In this document: one piece after another, positions 33,881-49,106 of the stretch | Layout: every line of letters starts with the position of its first letter | Numbering within the stretch: position 1 is the stretch's first letter | NCBI GenBank assembly: GCA_011947345.1 | Contig: JAAVTG010000783.1 | Span: 1-64,000, forward strand | Direction of reading: 5' to 3' | Origin: Phytophthora quininea | Taxonomy: Eukaryota > Oomycota > Peronosporomycetes > Peronosporales > Peronosporaceae | Length of the DNA: 64,000 bases | Program-made: the position numbers and the translations under genes | The notes under the pieces: model-generated | The model's database searches: none | Told to the model about the DNA's origin: nothing | Seen by the model: the letters and a program-made list of their open reading frames with translations, nothing else

Positions 33881-34928
33881 AAGGAGACTAATGACTAATC
33901 GTTAAATAGACTACCTTCCTCTCTCTCCAGTTGCTTGCCATCTGGCTGTCCAGAAGGAACGTCCCGATCGCAAGGTTCAGGACTGAGACCCAGTCCCGAG
34001 CCGACCGAGCTCGTTCTTCCAGGTACAAGTACATCCGATGAAGTGCATTCGCCTTATATAAGCTGGGACCACTACCGCAATTGATCGAGTATTGGCAACT
34101 TCGATTCCTACCGTGGCTTTCACCTTTAATTACTTGTGGGCAAACGTCACGTCGCTTGTGTTATCTTGCTTCAAGTTGAGAAGTACTTGTAGATGGTCAC
34201 GCTGCCAGATACCGATGGTGAAGCCTACACTTCATGATCGGAGGCTGAGGAGGTGAGAACCGTGTCTGCAGCAGGTTTCTGTATCTCCGGAACGGGTTTA
34301 GGCCAAAATATGAGTCAACTGCCGACACCACCGCGCACATTATTTCGGTGTACTTCGATTCCCAACGAGCTTGTTCGTCGTGAATGGCCATGGCACGGTG
34401 TTTAAAGGCGAAAAGACTGTACCAAAGCAGAGGAACTGCTACAACCAGATCACAGCCCTAAAAACTAACAGCGGCTGTCAGAAACAAGCTGGACGCGCTG
34501 GTGACCTAAAGCCCTCTTAACGCAGCTGCAGGGATGCTCATTCGCCAAGCACAACTATTCTCCAACCCGTGTTCAGTCTCGAGAGCTCCTGGACAAGAAC
34601 TTGTGAAGATGAAACGCGTTGCCAGTGTCAATACCAGTACCTCCACTGTTTTGCGCCTTCCTTTGCTGCTCTTTCTTGTCTCTCGCTCGCGTACTCATCG
34701 GCCAAGTGCGTGGCAGGTCCGATAGCAGGCTGCAGTATTATAGCACATGCCAATCGACCTACTGGGAGTCGTCAGCGGCGCTGTCGAGGATTATAAAACG
34801 GCTTGGACATTAGGTATGACACTTGTGGTTTTATTAATCATGGGGCTCTGAGCACTGCGTGGACCAGCATGGCTGATATGGTGCTTCTCGACAATACATA
34901 GCAGGCAGGCCCCTATCCGAAATGGCGC
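33881..34928. other. Intergenic, no gene supported
   Basis: This 1-kb region between the retroelement remnant and threonine aldolase may be flanking retroelement debris. Short frames near 34530-34800 begin with a hydrophobic stretch but change frame and match nothing I know. Confidence 0.4.
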
Positions 34929-36171
34929 TTAGGCGACCTCCATATTAGATTCACTGGCAGCGAGGGTGTCGCGTACAGCAGCGATTGTGTACTCCACGTC
35001 TTCGGCAGTGACGTGCAAGTTGGTCACGGCGCGAATCCGGTCGCCGCTCCAGTATCCACCAAAGACGACGCCCTTCTCGTCCGCGACCTTCTTCACCAAC
35101 GTGGCCGTGTCCATCTTGAGCTCCGACGACACTTTCCAGAACAGCATGTTAGTGTCTACGTCTTCCGGGTTCACTTCGATGCCAGGGATTGTTGCGAGAC
35201 CCTCCGCTAGAGCCTTTGCGTTGGCGTGGTCGTCCGCTAGCCGCTCGAACTGGTTCTCGAGTGCGTACAGGCCGGCAGCAGCCAGCAAACCCGACTGGCG
35301 CAGACCGCCGCCGAGAGACTTGCGTAGCCGGTTGGCCTTGTGGATGAACTCGCTCGAGCCAGCCAAAATGGAGCCCACGGGGGCTCCGAGGCCCTTGCTG
35401 AGGCAGAACGACACCGTGTCGGCACCCTTGACCAGGTCGGCAAGAGGGACACCCGAGGCCACGCTGGCGTTGGCGAGTCGCGCTCCGTCCACGTGCAGCT
35501 TGAGCTCGTGGTCGTGGCAAAACTGTTCCACCTCACGGATGTATGACAAAGGTAGCACCCGGCCACCGCAAGTGTTGTGTGTGTTTTCGATCTCCACTAG
35601 CGAAGTCCGCGGGTAGTGGATATCGTCGGCGCGCACCATATTGGCGATATCATTGAGCTTGACTGTGCCGTCCGCTTGGTTGGGTAGTGTGGCGAGACTC
35701 ACGCCCATGTATGCTACACAAGTTCAGAAACACATCAGTTCAGGTTTCTGAAGTTGTGAGACGAGGAGGGAAGATGGGCGAGGAAAGCGTACCAGAAGCG
35801 TTGCCCCTTCGTAGCAGAAGATATGCGACTTGTTGCCGCAGATGACCTCGTCGCCGCGATTGCAGTGCGTGCCGATAGCGATGAGGTTGGACATTGTGCC
35901 TCTGCATGGATCAGAAAGGTCACAAGAAAGCAGTCAGCATCGTCACAGTCTCCTGTCGTCTCCAAAAGCCAACGCTGACATACGAGGGCACAAACATGGC
36001 GTCTTCCTTGCCCAGCAGGTTGGCCATGACCTTCTGCAGCTGCTTGACCGTGGGGTCCATGCCGTACACGTCGTCGCCGACCTTGGCCGACGCGATGGCC
36101 TTGCGCATGCCGGGCGTCGGGCACGTGATGGTGTCCGACATAAAGTTAATGACGCGCTGCAGTTTAGTCAT
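34929..36171 (-). CDS. L-threonine aldolase, PLP-dependent, paralog 1
   Basis: Low-specificity L-threonine aldolase splits L-threonine to glycine and acetaldehyde. Exon 1 (36171-35984) is [20 protein letters not shown] to [11 protein letters not shown]. Exon 2 (35901-35793) is [20 protein letters not shown] to IFCYEG. Exon 3 (35713-34929) has [35 protein letters not shown], the PLP-contact [11 protein letters not shown], the lysine block [18 protein letters not shown] and [15 protein letters not shown]. The two introns (35902-35983 and 35714-35792) are GT-AG. A CCCC run at 35804-35807 is one base short of what the frame into exon 3 needs. The length of about 360 residues fits the family. It is in tandem with paralog 2 upstream, with matching intron positions. 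Confidence 0.92.
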
Positions 36172-36662
36172 CGTGTGGCTTGCTCACTCGCTGGGGAATC
36201 TGTAAATGGACTCGCAAGTGCGCGGTCGGATGGAGTCTGCAAAGGCGTTGGCTGGCTATGAACGGACGACGCGACCGGGCCGATCTCTTGACAGGAATTT
36301 CGCCGTCGCATGAAAAGATTAGCATGCAGAGTTGCGCTGGTCGCAGAGGCCAAGCAGCACGCGCACCTTTTTAAACCGTAGACAGTCGGAGATCGCGGAG
36401 CGAGTCATACAAACCGCGAGACGAGAGTCACAAGAATTATCGTGTGAGCCGTGTTGAGCCGATAGCCGGACTAGAGGAAGATTCACGTGGTGCTTGGGCG
36501 CCGCTAAATGTCTGCATGAGAAACCGCTTGAGCCCTGGTGAATGACCGCTCGCACTTGCCGCCGGCCGCGTGGTGCGAGGCCAATCAAGTTCCGGTGGCT
36601 GTCCCCGTCATGGGGCATCGCCTTCCCTCCACGCAATAGTCCGACGATCACGAGCACGGTCT
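36172..36662. other. Spacer between tandem threonine aldolases
   Basis: These 490 bp hold the promoter of paralog 1 and the 3' flank of paralog 2. No further gene is seen. Confidence 0.5.
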
Positions 36663-37851
36663 TCAGCTTAGCAGATCACGAACGGACGTGACAACGCATT
36701 CCACGTCTTCCGGCGTAATGTGCAAGTTGGTCACGGCGCGAACACGGCCTTGCTGCGGGTATCCGCCGAGCAGCACCCCTTTTCGGCCTCCAGCTTTTCT
36801 ACGAGCGTCGTCGCGTCCAGTTTGGCGTCCTCGTCCACCGAGAAGAAGACGATGTTGGTGTCCACAGTGTCGGGGTCCACATCAATGCCGGGGACCGTGG
36901 AGAGCCCTATTGCGAGGGCCTTGGCGTTTACGTGATCTTCAGCGAGGCGATCAAATTGATTCTCCAGCGCGTAGAGCCCTGCCGACGCAATGATGCCAGC
37001 CTGGCGCATGCCGCCGCCGAGGGACTTGCGGATTCGCGTCGCGCGGTGGATGAACTCCTCTGTTCCGGCGAGGATTGAGCCCACAGGCGCACCTAGGCCT
37101 TTGCTCAAGCAAAGCGAGACGGAGTCTGCCCCGGTGACGAGCTCGTCCATCGGAAAGCCGCTCGCCACGCTGGCATTTGCAAGGCGAGCGCCGTCCACGT
37201 GAAGCTTCAGGTTGTGGTCCTGGCAAAACTGCTCCACCTCTCGGATATAGGACAGCGGCAGCACCCTCCCCCGCAAGAATTCTGCGTGTTCTCAAGCGCC
37301 ACCAGGTTCGTGCGCGGGTAGTGCGGGTCGTCGTCGCGGATGGCGCCGGCGATGTCCTTCAGGGACAGTGTGCCGTCCGTTTGGTTGGGGATCGTGTGCA
37401 AACTCACGCCCATGTAGGCTGCAAAGCACACGAGCATCAGGTCAGCACTGGAATTAACCAGGCAAGCAAGCAATGAACGCACCGTTGGCGCCGCCGCCTT
37501 CGTAGAGGAAGATGTGGGCCTTGCCTCCGCAAATGACCTCGTCCCCACGGCGACAGTGCGTGCCGATTGCAATGAGGTTCGACATAGTGCCGCTGCAGTA
37601 GAACGCGTAGAAAAACATTAGACGCCTGGTCCATATTTGTGTAAACCCAGTGCAAACTCGTACGACGGCACGTAGAGCGCGGCTTGTTTGCCCAGCCGTT
37701 CCGCCGCCACCTTCTCGAGCTCGTTCACCGACGGGTCCGCACCGAAAACGGCATCGCCCACCGGTGCAGCCGCGACGACCTTGCGCATCGCCGAACTGGG
37801 GCACGTCACCGTGTCCGATAAGAGGTTCACCACGCGCTTCATGGCCGCCAT
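36663..37851 (-). CDS. L-threonine aldolase, PLP-dependent, paralog 2
   Basis: It has the same reaction and layout as paralog 1. Exon 1 (37851-37664) is MAAMKRVVNLLSDTVTCPSS to LYVPS. Exon 2 (37592-37483) is [20 protein letters not shown] to YEGGGAN. Exon 3 (37418-36663) has [32 protein letters not shown], the lysine block [18 protein letters not shown] and VRAVTNLHITPEDVE. The introns 37593-37663 and 37419-37482 lie at the same codons as in paralog 1. Two slips interrupt exon 3 (about 37280, in a CCCC/GGGG-type run after NSCGG, and about 36780). MAAMKRV at 37851 is the first ATG; an earlier GTG frame has no support. The conserved intron positions show the pair arose by tandem duplication of a spliced gene. 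Confidence 0.9.
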
Positions 37852-37983
37852 GTTCTCGACTTGAGCTGGGGGGCGAAGATCTGCAGCACGTTTCGTGCAG
37901 TATACGTATACTTTCAACCGCAGCACTTCAAGGAGACGTTATTCTGTCCACGCGGACAATACGCCCAGCAAATCCTAACGTGT

Positions 37984-39996
37984 CTACATCTTAACGTTGC
38001 CGTCCATCGTCTGCCATAGTGCCCGCTTCTCCTCCTCGGTCATGTGCGCCATCAAGTCTCGGAACATGCCCTCGTTGGTCGCGTCGCCCATCTCGAACTG
38101 GTTGTCGGCAGTCTGCAGTCGAAGCTCCCGGTCGAAGCACCAGCTCACGTACAAGGTCTACGACGATCGATAGAGAGGGCCAGGGATGGCTAAGTCCATC
38201 GTCCCTCGCTGCAGTCCGCTGTTGGACGGCTTGCAATACGCGCCCAGTCAGCACTCGGCTCTCGCACTCAGCTCGCCCTTCTTCATAAAGCGGTCGAGCC
38301 AAAACGTCTTGTACACGTTTGCCAACACATACCCCGTGCCGTTCAACGGGTGCTCTCGATAGGGCAGCGTCACCAACTTGCCCAGCCCCATCATGTTCAT
38401 CATCTCGAGCGAGGACTGTCCATAGTGAGCCTCCTCTTCGAATCCAAGAGCAATGTCCAGCGTCTTGTTGATGATTTCCTTCGTCTCGTTCGGATGGTAG
38501 TCGATGATCGACGCCCCGTACACTCAGTGGACCAATTCATGCTGTAGCCGTAGTGCCTGCAGTCACCGTACATGGATCAACGTCGAGCCAGATCGTGAAA
38601 GTCCTCGGGCAAGAAGTAGCCAACACATTGGGCCACGAGATCGTGTACGGACGCATCTTTGCGATACGAGCCAACAGCGCCTCGTTCTCGGAGCCGTTGG
38701 CATCTTGTCCGCGGAATGCTTTCGCTACTCCGTAGTTCATCTCGATCGACAGCTTATTTCTCAAAATCAAGCCCCGAAGGCGGTGAAGATGCTGCAAAAT
38801 GTGGATCACGAACAAGTCCACCACCGACAGCCTGTCTACAGATTGTTTCTGTTGTTTCTCTCGCTTGGCCTGCTCCTCCAGCAGACTCAGGAAACCTACT
38901 GTGTTGAACGCGATGTCTTCTTCTAGAGGCGGGGCGTTCGGAGGCATATTCCACATCGACAGAATGCCGACTGAGGGCGTGGCGTTACACACAGCTTTCT
39001 GCTTTTTGCCGCTGGTCTTCTTTGCAGGTTTCTTGGCTTCGACAGTCTGGACTGGCACGCTATAACCCCAACACGCTCTTTCTCGACCAGATCGAGAGCA
39101 TTTAAAGACGCCTGGATCTCGCCAGTCAGCATGTACCTTCTTGTACCTCTCCAAGTTTGAAATGAACTCGGAGCGAGCCTTTGCAGCGGATATCGACTCC
39201 GCCCTCGACCAATAATTCAAATACGACAGCACCTTGGGGTTTTCGTGTTTACCTTCCAAAGCTCCTAACACTGGCTTGACGCACATGCAGAAGTCGGCCA
39301 ACGTCGTTTCACTCCACGTCGATGAAAGCCACACTTCCATCACGCTTGAGATGGACACCGCCGGGGTCCCAACATCTGCGCCACCACTTTGCACTTGGCG
39401 ACCGAAAACTCGCTCATCTCGAATCCGGTGTAAGAGCCCCGTCCTTATCGAGCTGCAACGAGACTGCTGAAGTCGTTGAATCCAATGGCAACGTGGGTCG
39501 ACCCGAAGAAGAGTGTTTCTGCTCGGTTGGGGTGTTGGCAAAGTTGGAGCGGATGCGAGCGTCGTACTCAGGCAGCCTCGCGGCCGTCAATGATGTCACC
39601 GAGGTGGACTCCATTTGACTTTGCAGCGAGAAGTTCCAGCGATGCAGTCCCGTGCCATCATCTTACCATGTCACCGGGATGCAAATTCGTGAAATACGCG
39701 CCATCGCGTATAGCTTGCGCCATGATTCAGGGATTTATCGAGATAACGTCGAGCCGTTGTCGTCCGGCCATCTGCGTAGTTTGGGGAACTCTTTGTGAAT
39801 CTGAGGGGGTTGTTCTTGGAAAACATCTCCAGCTCGCGCGAGAGCTCGTTGCCCTGGCGACCGGGCATGTTTGACGCGAAGGCGAAGCTCTGGGTGCACC
39901 AGTCCGTACGCGGCAATCTCCACCAGTTGCCTCGTTACGCCCTCCATTAGGAGCGAGGTTGCTCGGGTCGAAGCCCGTAGGCGGCGTGAACGACAT
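37984..39996 (-). CDS. Hypothetical protein, heavily frame-broken
   Basis: The family is not recognised. ATG 39996 gives MSFTPPTGFDPSNLAPNGGR. Other frames continue CTQSFAFASNMPGRQGNELS, MAQAIRDGAYFTNLHPGDMV, LEGKHENPKVLSYLNYWSRA, PVQTVEAKKPAKKTSGKKQK, NTVGFLSLLEEQAKREKQQK, VVDLFVIHILQHLHRLRGLI, SIIDYHPNETKEIINKTLDI, LVTLPYREHPLNGTGYVLAN, KTFWLDRFMKKGELSARAE and finally FRDLMAHMTEEEKRALWQTM before the stop at 37984. All blocks are on one strand and in order, so I take them as one gene of about 670 residues. At least seven frame changes make either a pseudogene or poor sequence possible. No signal peptide or membrane segment is seen. An intron (gtaaga after HPGDM) is possible near 39665. Confidence 0.5.
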
Positions 39997-40161
39997 CGCA
40001 GTTAATCTTGCTCTCGGCTTGGCTAATGTCGAACTGATGGTACAAGATACTATGAAATCGACAGACTTGGCGTTTGAATTGAGAGCAGTTGGTATGGCAA
40101 CTTGACATTTACATTCTGTGGGATATTGCTGTAGCAATCGTATCTCCTTGGTTTCAAGGAT

Positions 40162-42220
40162 TTAATAGCTGTCGGCCTTGAAGTGGTCGGCGGTCATGAG
40201 TTTGGCCCACGCGGATGAGAACGTCTTCTTGAAAGCGGCCTCGTCCGAAGCGAACTGCTGCACCACCTTCTTGAACTGCGGGTCGAGCAGAGCTACGTCC
40301 GTGTCCATCATGTACAGGTCCTTGCCCTCGGCCTTGAACTCGGTCGTCGACTGCTTGGTCCATGTCTCGTTCAGTAGCACGTTAAAGTACTCGTTCGACA
40401 GCACGGACGACGAATCGCCGTACGAGCCGCTGAAACCCAGCGCCTTCTGCTGAGCCACGCTGCGCGGGCGACCGGCCAGCGCCACGGCCTCCTCGACCGA
40501 CACACCCATGATCTTGATGCCGTCGGTCACAGCAGTCACCGACGAGTTGTAGTACGTGCGGGGCCAGGATGTCCATGCCGCTGCCGTCCTTGGCGTCCGT
40601 GCGGCCACCCAAGAAGTCGATCGACACGCCGCCAGCCTCCTCAAGAGCGACCTGGCCAGCCAGAACAATCAGATCGGCGGTCGACAGCGTCGAGTACTTC
40701 TGCTTGATGGGCTTCAACGCCGCCAAGATCGAGTCGACGCCAGTGTTGATCGGCCAGTCCTTCTGCGGCGCGAAGCGGATCTTGGCGCCGTTGCAGCCGC
40801 CGGCGTAGTCGGTCACGCGGAACGTCGACGCGCACTGCCACGCCGCGTGCACGAAGAGCGCGCCGTTATACGGGGTGCCGTCGGCGGCGGAGTCGCTCGT
40901 CAAACCCTTCACCGACTTAGTCAGCAGTTTCTTGATGTCCTTGCGAACGGCCTTGTAGTCCGGCAGAGTGGCCGGAGTCTCAGGCAGCGGGTTCTGGAAC
41001 GGCTGCACGGGCGGGACGTTGTTACCGCGGCAGCGAGCCACCGGGCCCATATCGCGCGACATGAGCTTGTACCAGGCGTGCGAGAAGGCGTCGTTCAGGC
41101 TCTCGAGGTCCTCGGCGAACTCCTTCGAGATCGCGAGGTAGCTCGGGTCGTGCAGCAGGGCAATGTCGGCCGTCAGCATGCGCACCGGAGGGTTCGTGTC
41201 GGGCACCGGGCGCCACTGCACGTGGCCACCGGGTCCGTCAAACTTCTCCCACTCATGGCTGGTGAGGCCCTTGAAGTAGCCGTTGCCCCACTTGGTCGGT
41301 GTGAACGTCCACGATCCTTCGAAGCCGCTCGTGAACGTGTTGTTGCCCTTGCCCTTGAGCTCGCCCTCACCGCAGGTTCCCGGCCACGGGTTCTCAGGAG
41401 ACTTGATCGGATCGGGGCCAGGGCCGGTGGGGCATGCGCCGTGCGTCTTGCCGAATGCGTGACCGCCACCGATCAGAGCCACCGTCTCGCGGTCGTCCAT
41501 ACCCATGCGCTTGAAGGTGTCGCGCACGTCGAGGACCGAACCGGCCGGGTCCGGCTTGCCCATCGGGCCTTCTGGGTCAACGTAGATCAATCCCATTTTG
41601 GTGGGACCCAGCGGTTCCTTGCACTGGCCGTCCACCTCGCACGAGGCTGCAGCCTGCTGCTCGGCCGAGGGGCCCAACTCCAGGCTGCTGGTGCCGTCGA
41701 CATCGTCACGACGGCCACCGCAGAAGCCCAGCACAGGGCCTCCCATGCTCTCGATGGCCACGTCGCCGGACAACACGATGAGGTCGCCCCACGAAAGCGC
41801 CACGCCGTACTTTTCCTTGATGGGCTTCAGCAGCTTCAGCGCCTTGTCCAGGTTGGTGTTGTCGGCCCAGGCATGCTCCGGCATGAAACGAATGCGGCCG
41901 CCGTCGCAGCCACCGCGGCCATCAGCGCGACGGTAGGAGCCGTTGCAGTGCCAGGCGAGACGGATGAAGAGACCACCGTAGTGGCCGAAGTCGGCGGGCC
42001 AAAAGTCCTGCGAGTCGGTCATCAGTTTCAGCAGGTCCTTCTTCACCAGCTCGTAGTCGATCACATCGCAAGCCTTCGGGTCGTACTGCTCGGCAGAAAT
42101 CTGGCGGTCCTGCTGCTCGACGGTGGCCACTTGGTCGTAGCCGAACGGGCAGCTGCCGGCCTCAGCTCCGGTGGACAGCGTGGCGAGCACAGCGATGAAA
42201 GTGGCAAGACGGACGTTCAT
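40162..42220 (-). CDS. katG: Secreted catalase-peroxidase (KatG2-type)
   Basis: KatG is a haem enzyme that removes H2O2 by catalase and peroxidase reactions. ATG 42220 gives a signal peptide (MNVRLATFIAVLATLSTGAE), so this is the secreted type known from plant-pathogenic fungi and oomycetes. The distal site IRLAWHCNGSYR has R87, W90 and H91. The adduct residues are Y213 (MGLIYVDPEGP) and M241, and the proximal haem ligand is H254 in GGGHAFGKTHGACP. The second, haem-less half (VQPFQNPLPETPATLPDYKA onward) has HAAWQCASTFR. The frame breaks near 40556, where two bases are missing beside 'cgcacg', and continues YYNSSVTAVTDGIKIMGVSV to the stop at 40162. The length of about 685 residues is normal. 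The family is bacterial in origin in eukaryotes (known); a role against host oxidative burst is inference. Confidence 0.95.
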
Positions 42221-45833
<3,613 letters not shown>

Positions 45834-46309
45834 GTTTGCTGGTCCTTCTCGCCTCCTTCTCGCCTTGTTCCTCGAGGTCACAAAGTGAATGAGCTGGCGC
45901 CCCCTGCGCCACCCACTCGGAACAAATAGTTTAAGTCAGTAAAATGTATTTGTGCGCATAGACCGTGCGAAACTAGATTTACAACCAATGAGAAATCGGT
46001 GCTCACGTGTCGCAGGCTGGGCTCCGATCTTCCCAAGTGGCTACACAAGGTTGCCACGTACCCCCCTTCCAGGCCAACAGTTCACATGGCGATCGACTCT
46101 CCCAAGTCCTGCCGCCTGCTACCGTGGTTGCAGCTCCAAAATGCTATGATATGCAATGTTGGCGCTGAGCCTCCTGCTGGCGGACCCTCCTTGTGGCCGC
46201 GATGACGAAACGACCGGCGGCCCTATTGATATCGCCAACGCAGGATAACGATTGGCAGTCGACTTGAAGTGCTACGCTGCGCAGGCGAGTTGAAGCGATA
46301 CACGACGTC
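45834..46309. other. Divergent spacer DED1 / PPP1R42
   Basis: These 476 bp hold promoters for both divergent genes. The only element I can name is the DED1 core promoter listed separately. No ORF of interest was found. Confidence 0.5.
45879..45894 (-). promoter_or_regulatory. Oomycete-type core promoter (Inr plus flanking region) of the DED1 gene
   Basis: The minus strand reads GCTCATTCACTTTGTG about 46-61 bp upstream of the ATG. This matches the oomycete 16-19 bp core promoter pattern GCTCATTYYNCAWTTT over its initiator half (GCTCATTC) and approximately over the flanking half. Transcription would start inside it and give a short 5' UTR. Confidence 0.6.
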
Positions 46310-47617
46310 ATGGACCAGTCCAGCAACCAGGACGAGACAACAGCTGCCAGTCGGCCGGGGTCGGCGCGAGACGACGGCCGGGAGATCACGCTGGAGGTGC
46401 TGCTGAACGCCACCAAACTCAGCGTGGGCAAGAAGGAGCACCTCTCGCACTACCTGAAACGAATCACGCACTTGGCGCTGAACGGGGATTCCAGCAAGCT
46501 GCTGACGAAGGGAACTGCCAATGGAGATTGTATCCGCAAGATCCAAAACCTGCACCATTGCCCCAATCTCAAGGTACTCTACCTCTACGACAACGAGGTG
46601 GAAACGATCGAGAACCTGGACGCGGTGCCGCAGCTCACACATCTGCATCTGCAAGGAAATTGCCTAAAACGCATCGAGAATATGGAGCCACTGAAGAAGT
46701 TGGAGAAGCTGTACCTGGAGACGAACGCCATTCCGAGACTGGAGGGGCTGCGCGAGTGCTTTCGTCTGCAGGAGCTGTATCTGGCCAACCAGGCTGTACC
46801 CCTGGACTTAGAGTTCTCGTTCGAAGAGGAGACGATGTGGGCCCTAGCGGTAGGTTTGCAGTGGAGCTGGTCCAGTGTAGAATTTTCTCACGTGTGCGTG
46901 CTCTTCTCGTTGTTCACAGCGGACCTTGCGCGTGCTGGACCTCTCCAACTGTCGCGTGGCCTCCACGGAGCCGTTGCTTGCTCTGCGCAGTCTGGAGCAG
47001 CTTGACCTCTCCAAAACTTCATCAGCGACTTGGAGCGGGTCTTTGCTCTCGTCGGTGGAGTCACAACGCTAGTAGAGCTGGATCTACGAGGCAATCCAGT
47101 CACCGCTACGACGAAGTATCGCGAGAAGACCGTCGCCTTTTCGTCTGCCCGTCTAGGTGTGTGCTGTTAAGTTTCTTGAGCTTGCGATTGCGCTGTAAAC
47201 GCACTTTATTTTCCCTTGTTGCTGCAGCCTTGCTGGACAAGAAAGACGTGAATCCCAATCAGCGCCGCATGATGCAGTCGCACCTTGCGCACAAGTACAG
47301 GTGCGATCAAACACCGAAAATGTTTTCGAGTTGACAAAGTAATCGTCGATGCTCGCAGGAAACGAATTGCTTCGACAAACAACTCGCGCCGGTCAAATAC
47401 GTCTTCAAGCGAAGGCCATCGAGGCGACATTAGAAGCGAATCAAAGCGATTGTTGAAACATGGCGCAGCGGTGCATCAGCTGCGCAGTATGCAGTTCACA
47501 TCCATGAGAGCAAAATCTCGGTTTGAAAGCAACGATCTCGGCATTGCTGGTGCGCACTGCAGTCCGAGCAGCACAGCCCTCGTGAAAACGTCCAACAACA
47601 ACAGCGGGTACAACTAA
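46310..47617 (+). CDS. PPP1R42: Protein phosphatase 1 regulatory subunit 42 (LRR protein), four exons
   Basis: PPP1R42/LRRC67 is a PP1-binding LRR protein tied to centrosomes and cilia. Exon 1 (46310-46849) gives SVGKKEHLSHYLKRITHLAL, then LRRs (CPNLKVLYLYDNEVETIENL, QLTHLHLQGNCLKRIENM, KLEKLYLETNAIPRLEGL) and LQELYLANQAVPLDLEFSFE, which tracks the vertebrate protein. Exon 2 (46920-47157) has LRVLDLSNCRVASTEPL and LVELDLRGNPVTATTKYREK. An AAAA run at 47013-47016 is one base short of the frame. Exon 3 starts at 47227 (ALLDKKDVNPNQRRMMQSHL). The intron starting at 47302 leads to a Ser/Arg-rich tail ending at 47617. The introns 46850-46919 and 47158-47226 are GT-AG and restore the frame. Flagellated zoospores make a ciliary role likely. 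Confidence 0.88.
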
Positions 47618-47702
47618 CGGGAAGCTCAGCGCGACCCAAACGAAAACAATATTGACACGCAGACGTAGAACGCGTTAATGAAGGCACGTGTCTTGTTTCG
47701 GT

Positions 47703-48868
47703 TTAGTTCTTCTTCACGAAGCCGTAGGCCAGCACGCTAGCCACGCCCACTGCAACACCCGCCGCGAGGCCCAGCACGACCTGCTGCTGGTCCTTGGAGA
47801 GCGTGCAGACAGATTTCTTCTTGGTGAACTGCGGGATCGCACGCGGGTTCTCAAGGAACTCGGCGATCAGCACGGCGTTCAGCGCCGCACCGCGCAGCAG
47901 CTGGTCGCCAGACACGAACAGCTCCAGGCCGTGGTCGCCGAAGACCAGGCTCTTGCGCAGCCGGCCGGCTTCGATGTTGAACTTCTTGGTGGCGTTCTTG
48001 GGCATCGGGTACTGCAACTTCTCCGGTTCATCCACGAGATCCACACCGTCCGCCTGGGCAAGCACCTCGCGAGCGCGCGCGATGCTCACGGGCTTGACCG
48101 TCTCAACAGAGAGGGCCTCCGAGTGCGCGCGCATAATAGGGATACGGGCTGCCGTGCAGCTCACGGCGAGGTCGGGCTCGTCGAAGATCTTGCGGGTCTC
48201 CCACGTGACCTTCATCTCCTCCTTGGTGTAGCCATTCTCCTGGAACTTGTCGATGTGCGGGATAAGGTTGAACGGCAGCGAGTACGAAAAACCTTGTTGG
48301 TGACGGGTTCGTTAGCCAGGAAGGCCGTGGCGCCGTCCCGCAGCTCCTGCATACCGGCGGCACCGGCGCCGCTAGAAGCCTGGTAGGTGGATACGATGAG
48401 TTTCTTGATGCCAAACTCGCAGTGCAGAGGCCAGAGCGCCATGGCGGCGATGGCCGTGGTGCAGTTGGGGTTGGCGATGAGCTTCTCCTTCTTGTCGCCG
48501 AGCACCACGTGGCCGTTGATCTCCGGGATCACGAGCGGGATCTCGGGGTCGCGGCGGAAGGCTGACGAGTTGTCGATGACCACGGGGCCGTTGGGCACGG
48601 CCGCCAGCTCCTTCGCGTACTGCAACGAGAAGTCGCCCGACACGGCCAGGAACACGTAGTCCAGCTTGGCCGCCTTCTGCACCGAGAAGAGCCCGATGGT
48701 CACCTCGCCGAAGGGAGTCTGCACCTTCTTGCCGGCCGAGCGCGAGGACGCGAACAGCACCAGTTCCTTCACGGGGAACTTGAGCGTGGCCAGCACGTCG
48801 ATGATCTCGATGCCCACGGCGCCCGTGGCGCCGCAGACGCCGACCGTCTTGCCGCTCGGAGTCGTCAT
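47703..48868 (-). CDS. asd: Aspartate-semialdehyde dehydrogenase with C-terminal membrane segment
   Basis: The enzyme reduces aspartyl phosphate to the semialdehyde in Thr/Met/Lys synthesis. ATG 48868 gives MTTPSGKTVGVCGATGAVGI, with the NADP-binding GATGAVG at 13-19. The catalytic cysteine is C136 in IANPNCTTAIAAMALWPL, followed by YQASSGAGAAGMQEL and the general-base His block RIPIMRAHSEAL. An A5 run (48287-48291) is one base short and splits the frame between NEPVTNKVF and the rest (NGYTKEEMKVTWETRKIFDE). The protein ends with QQVVLGLAAGVAVGVASVLA then YGFVKKN, a C-terminal hydrophobic segment with a basic end. This looks like a tail anchor and is not part of the usual enzyme. The upstream in-frame GTG extension was not used. 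Confidence 0.93.
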
Positions 48869-49106
48869 GTTGCCCTTGTTGAAATGACCGGCCACGAGCT
48901 ATTCGGCACAATTCGACACAAAAATACGTCCTGATCGCGCAATTTATTAAGGCGACACACAAATTCTTGTGGTGGACGACGTCACCGTTAACTTAAATAG
49001 TGAAGGCCCGTCACGATATCAACTTAAGTGAGGGGTCCCACGTCCGGATCTCGGCGATATCTTGAGGGGCGATCCCCGGCATCATTTCCCAAGCTTTGAC
49101 TGAACG

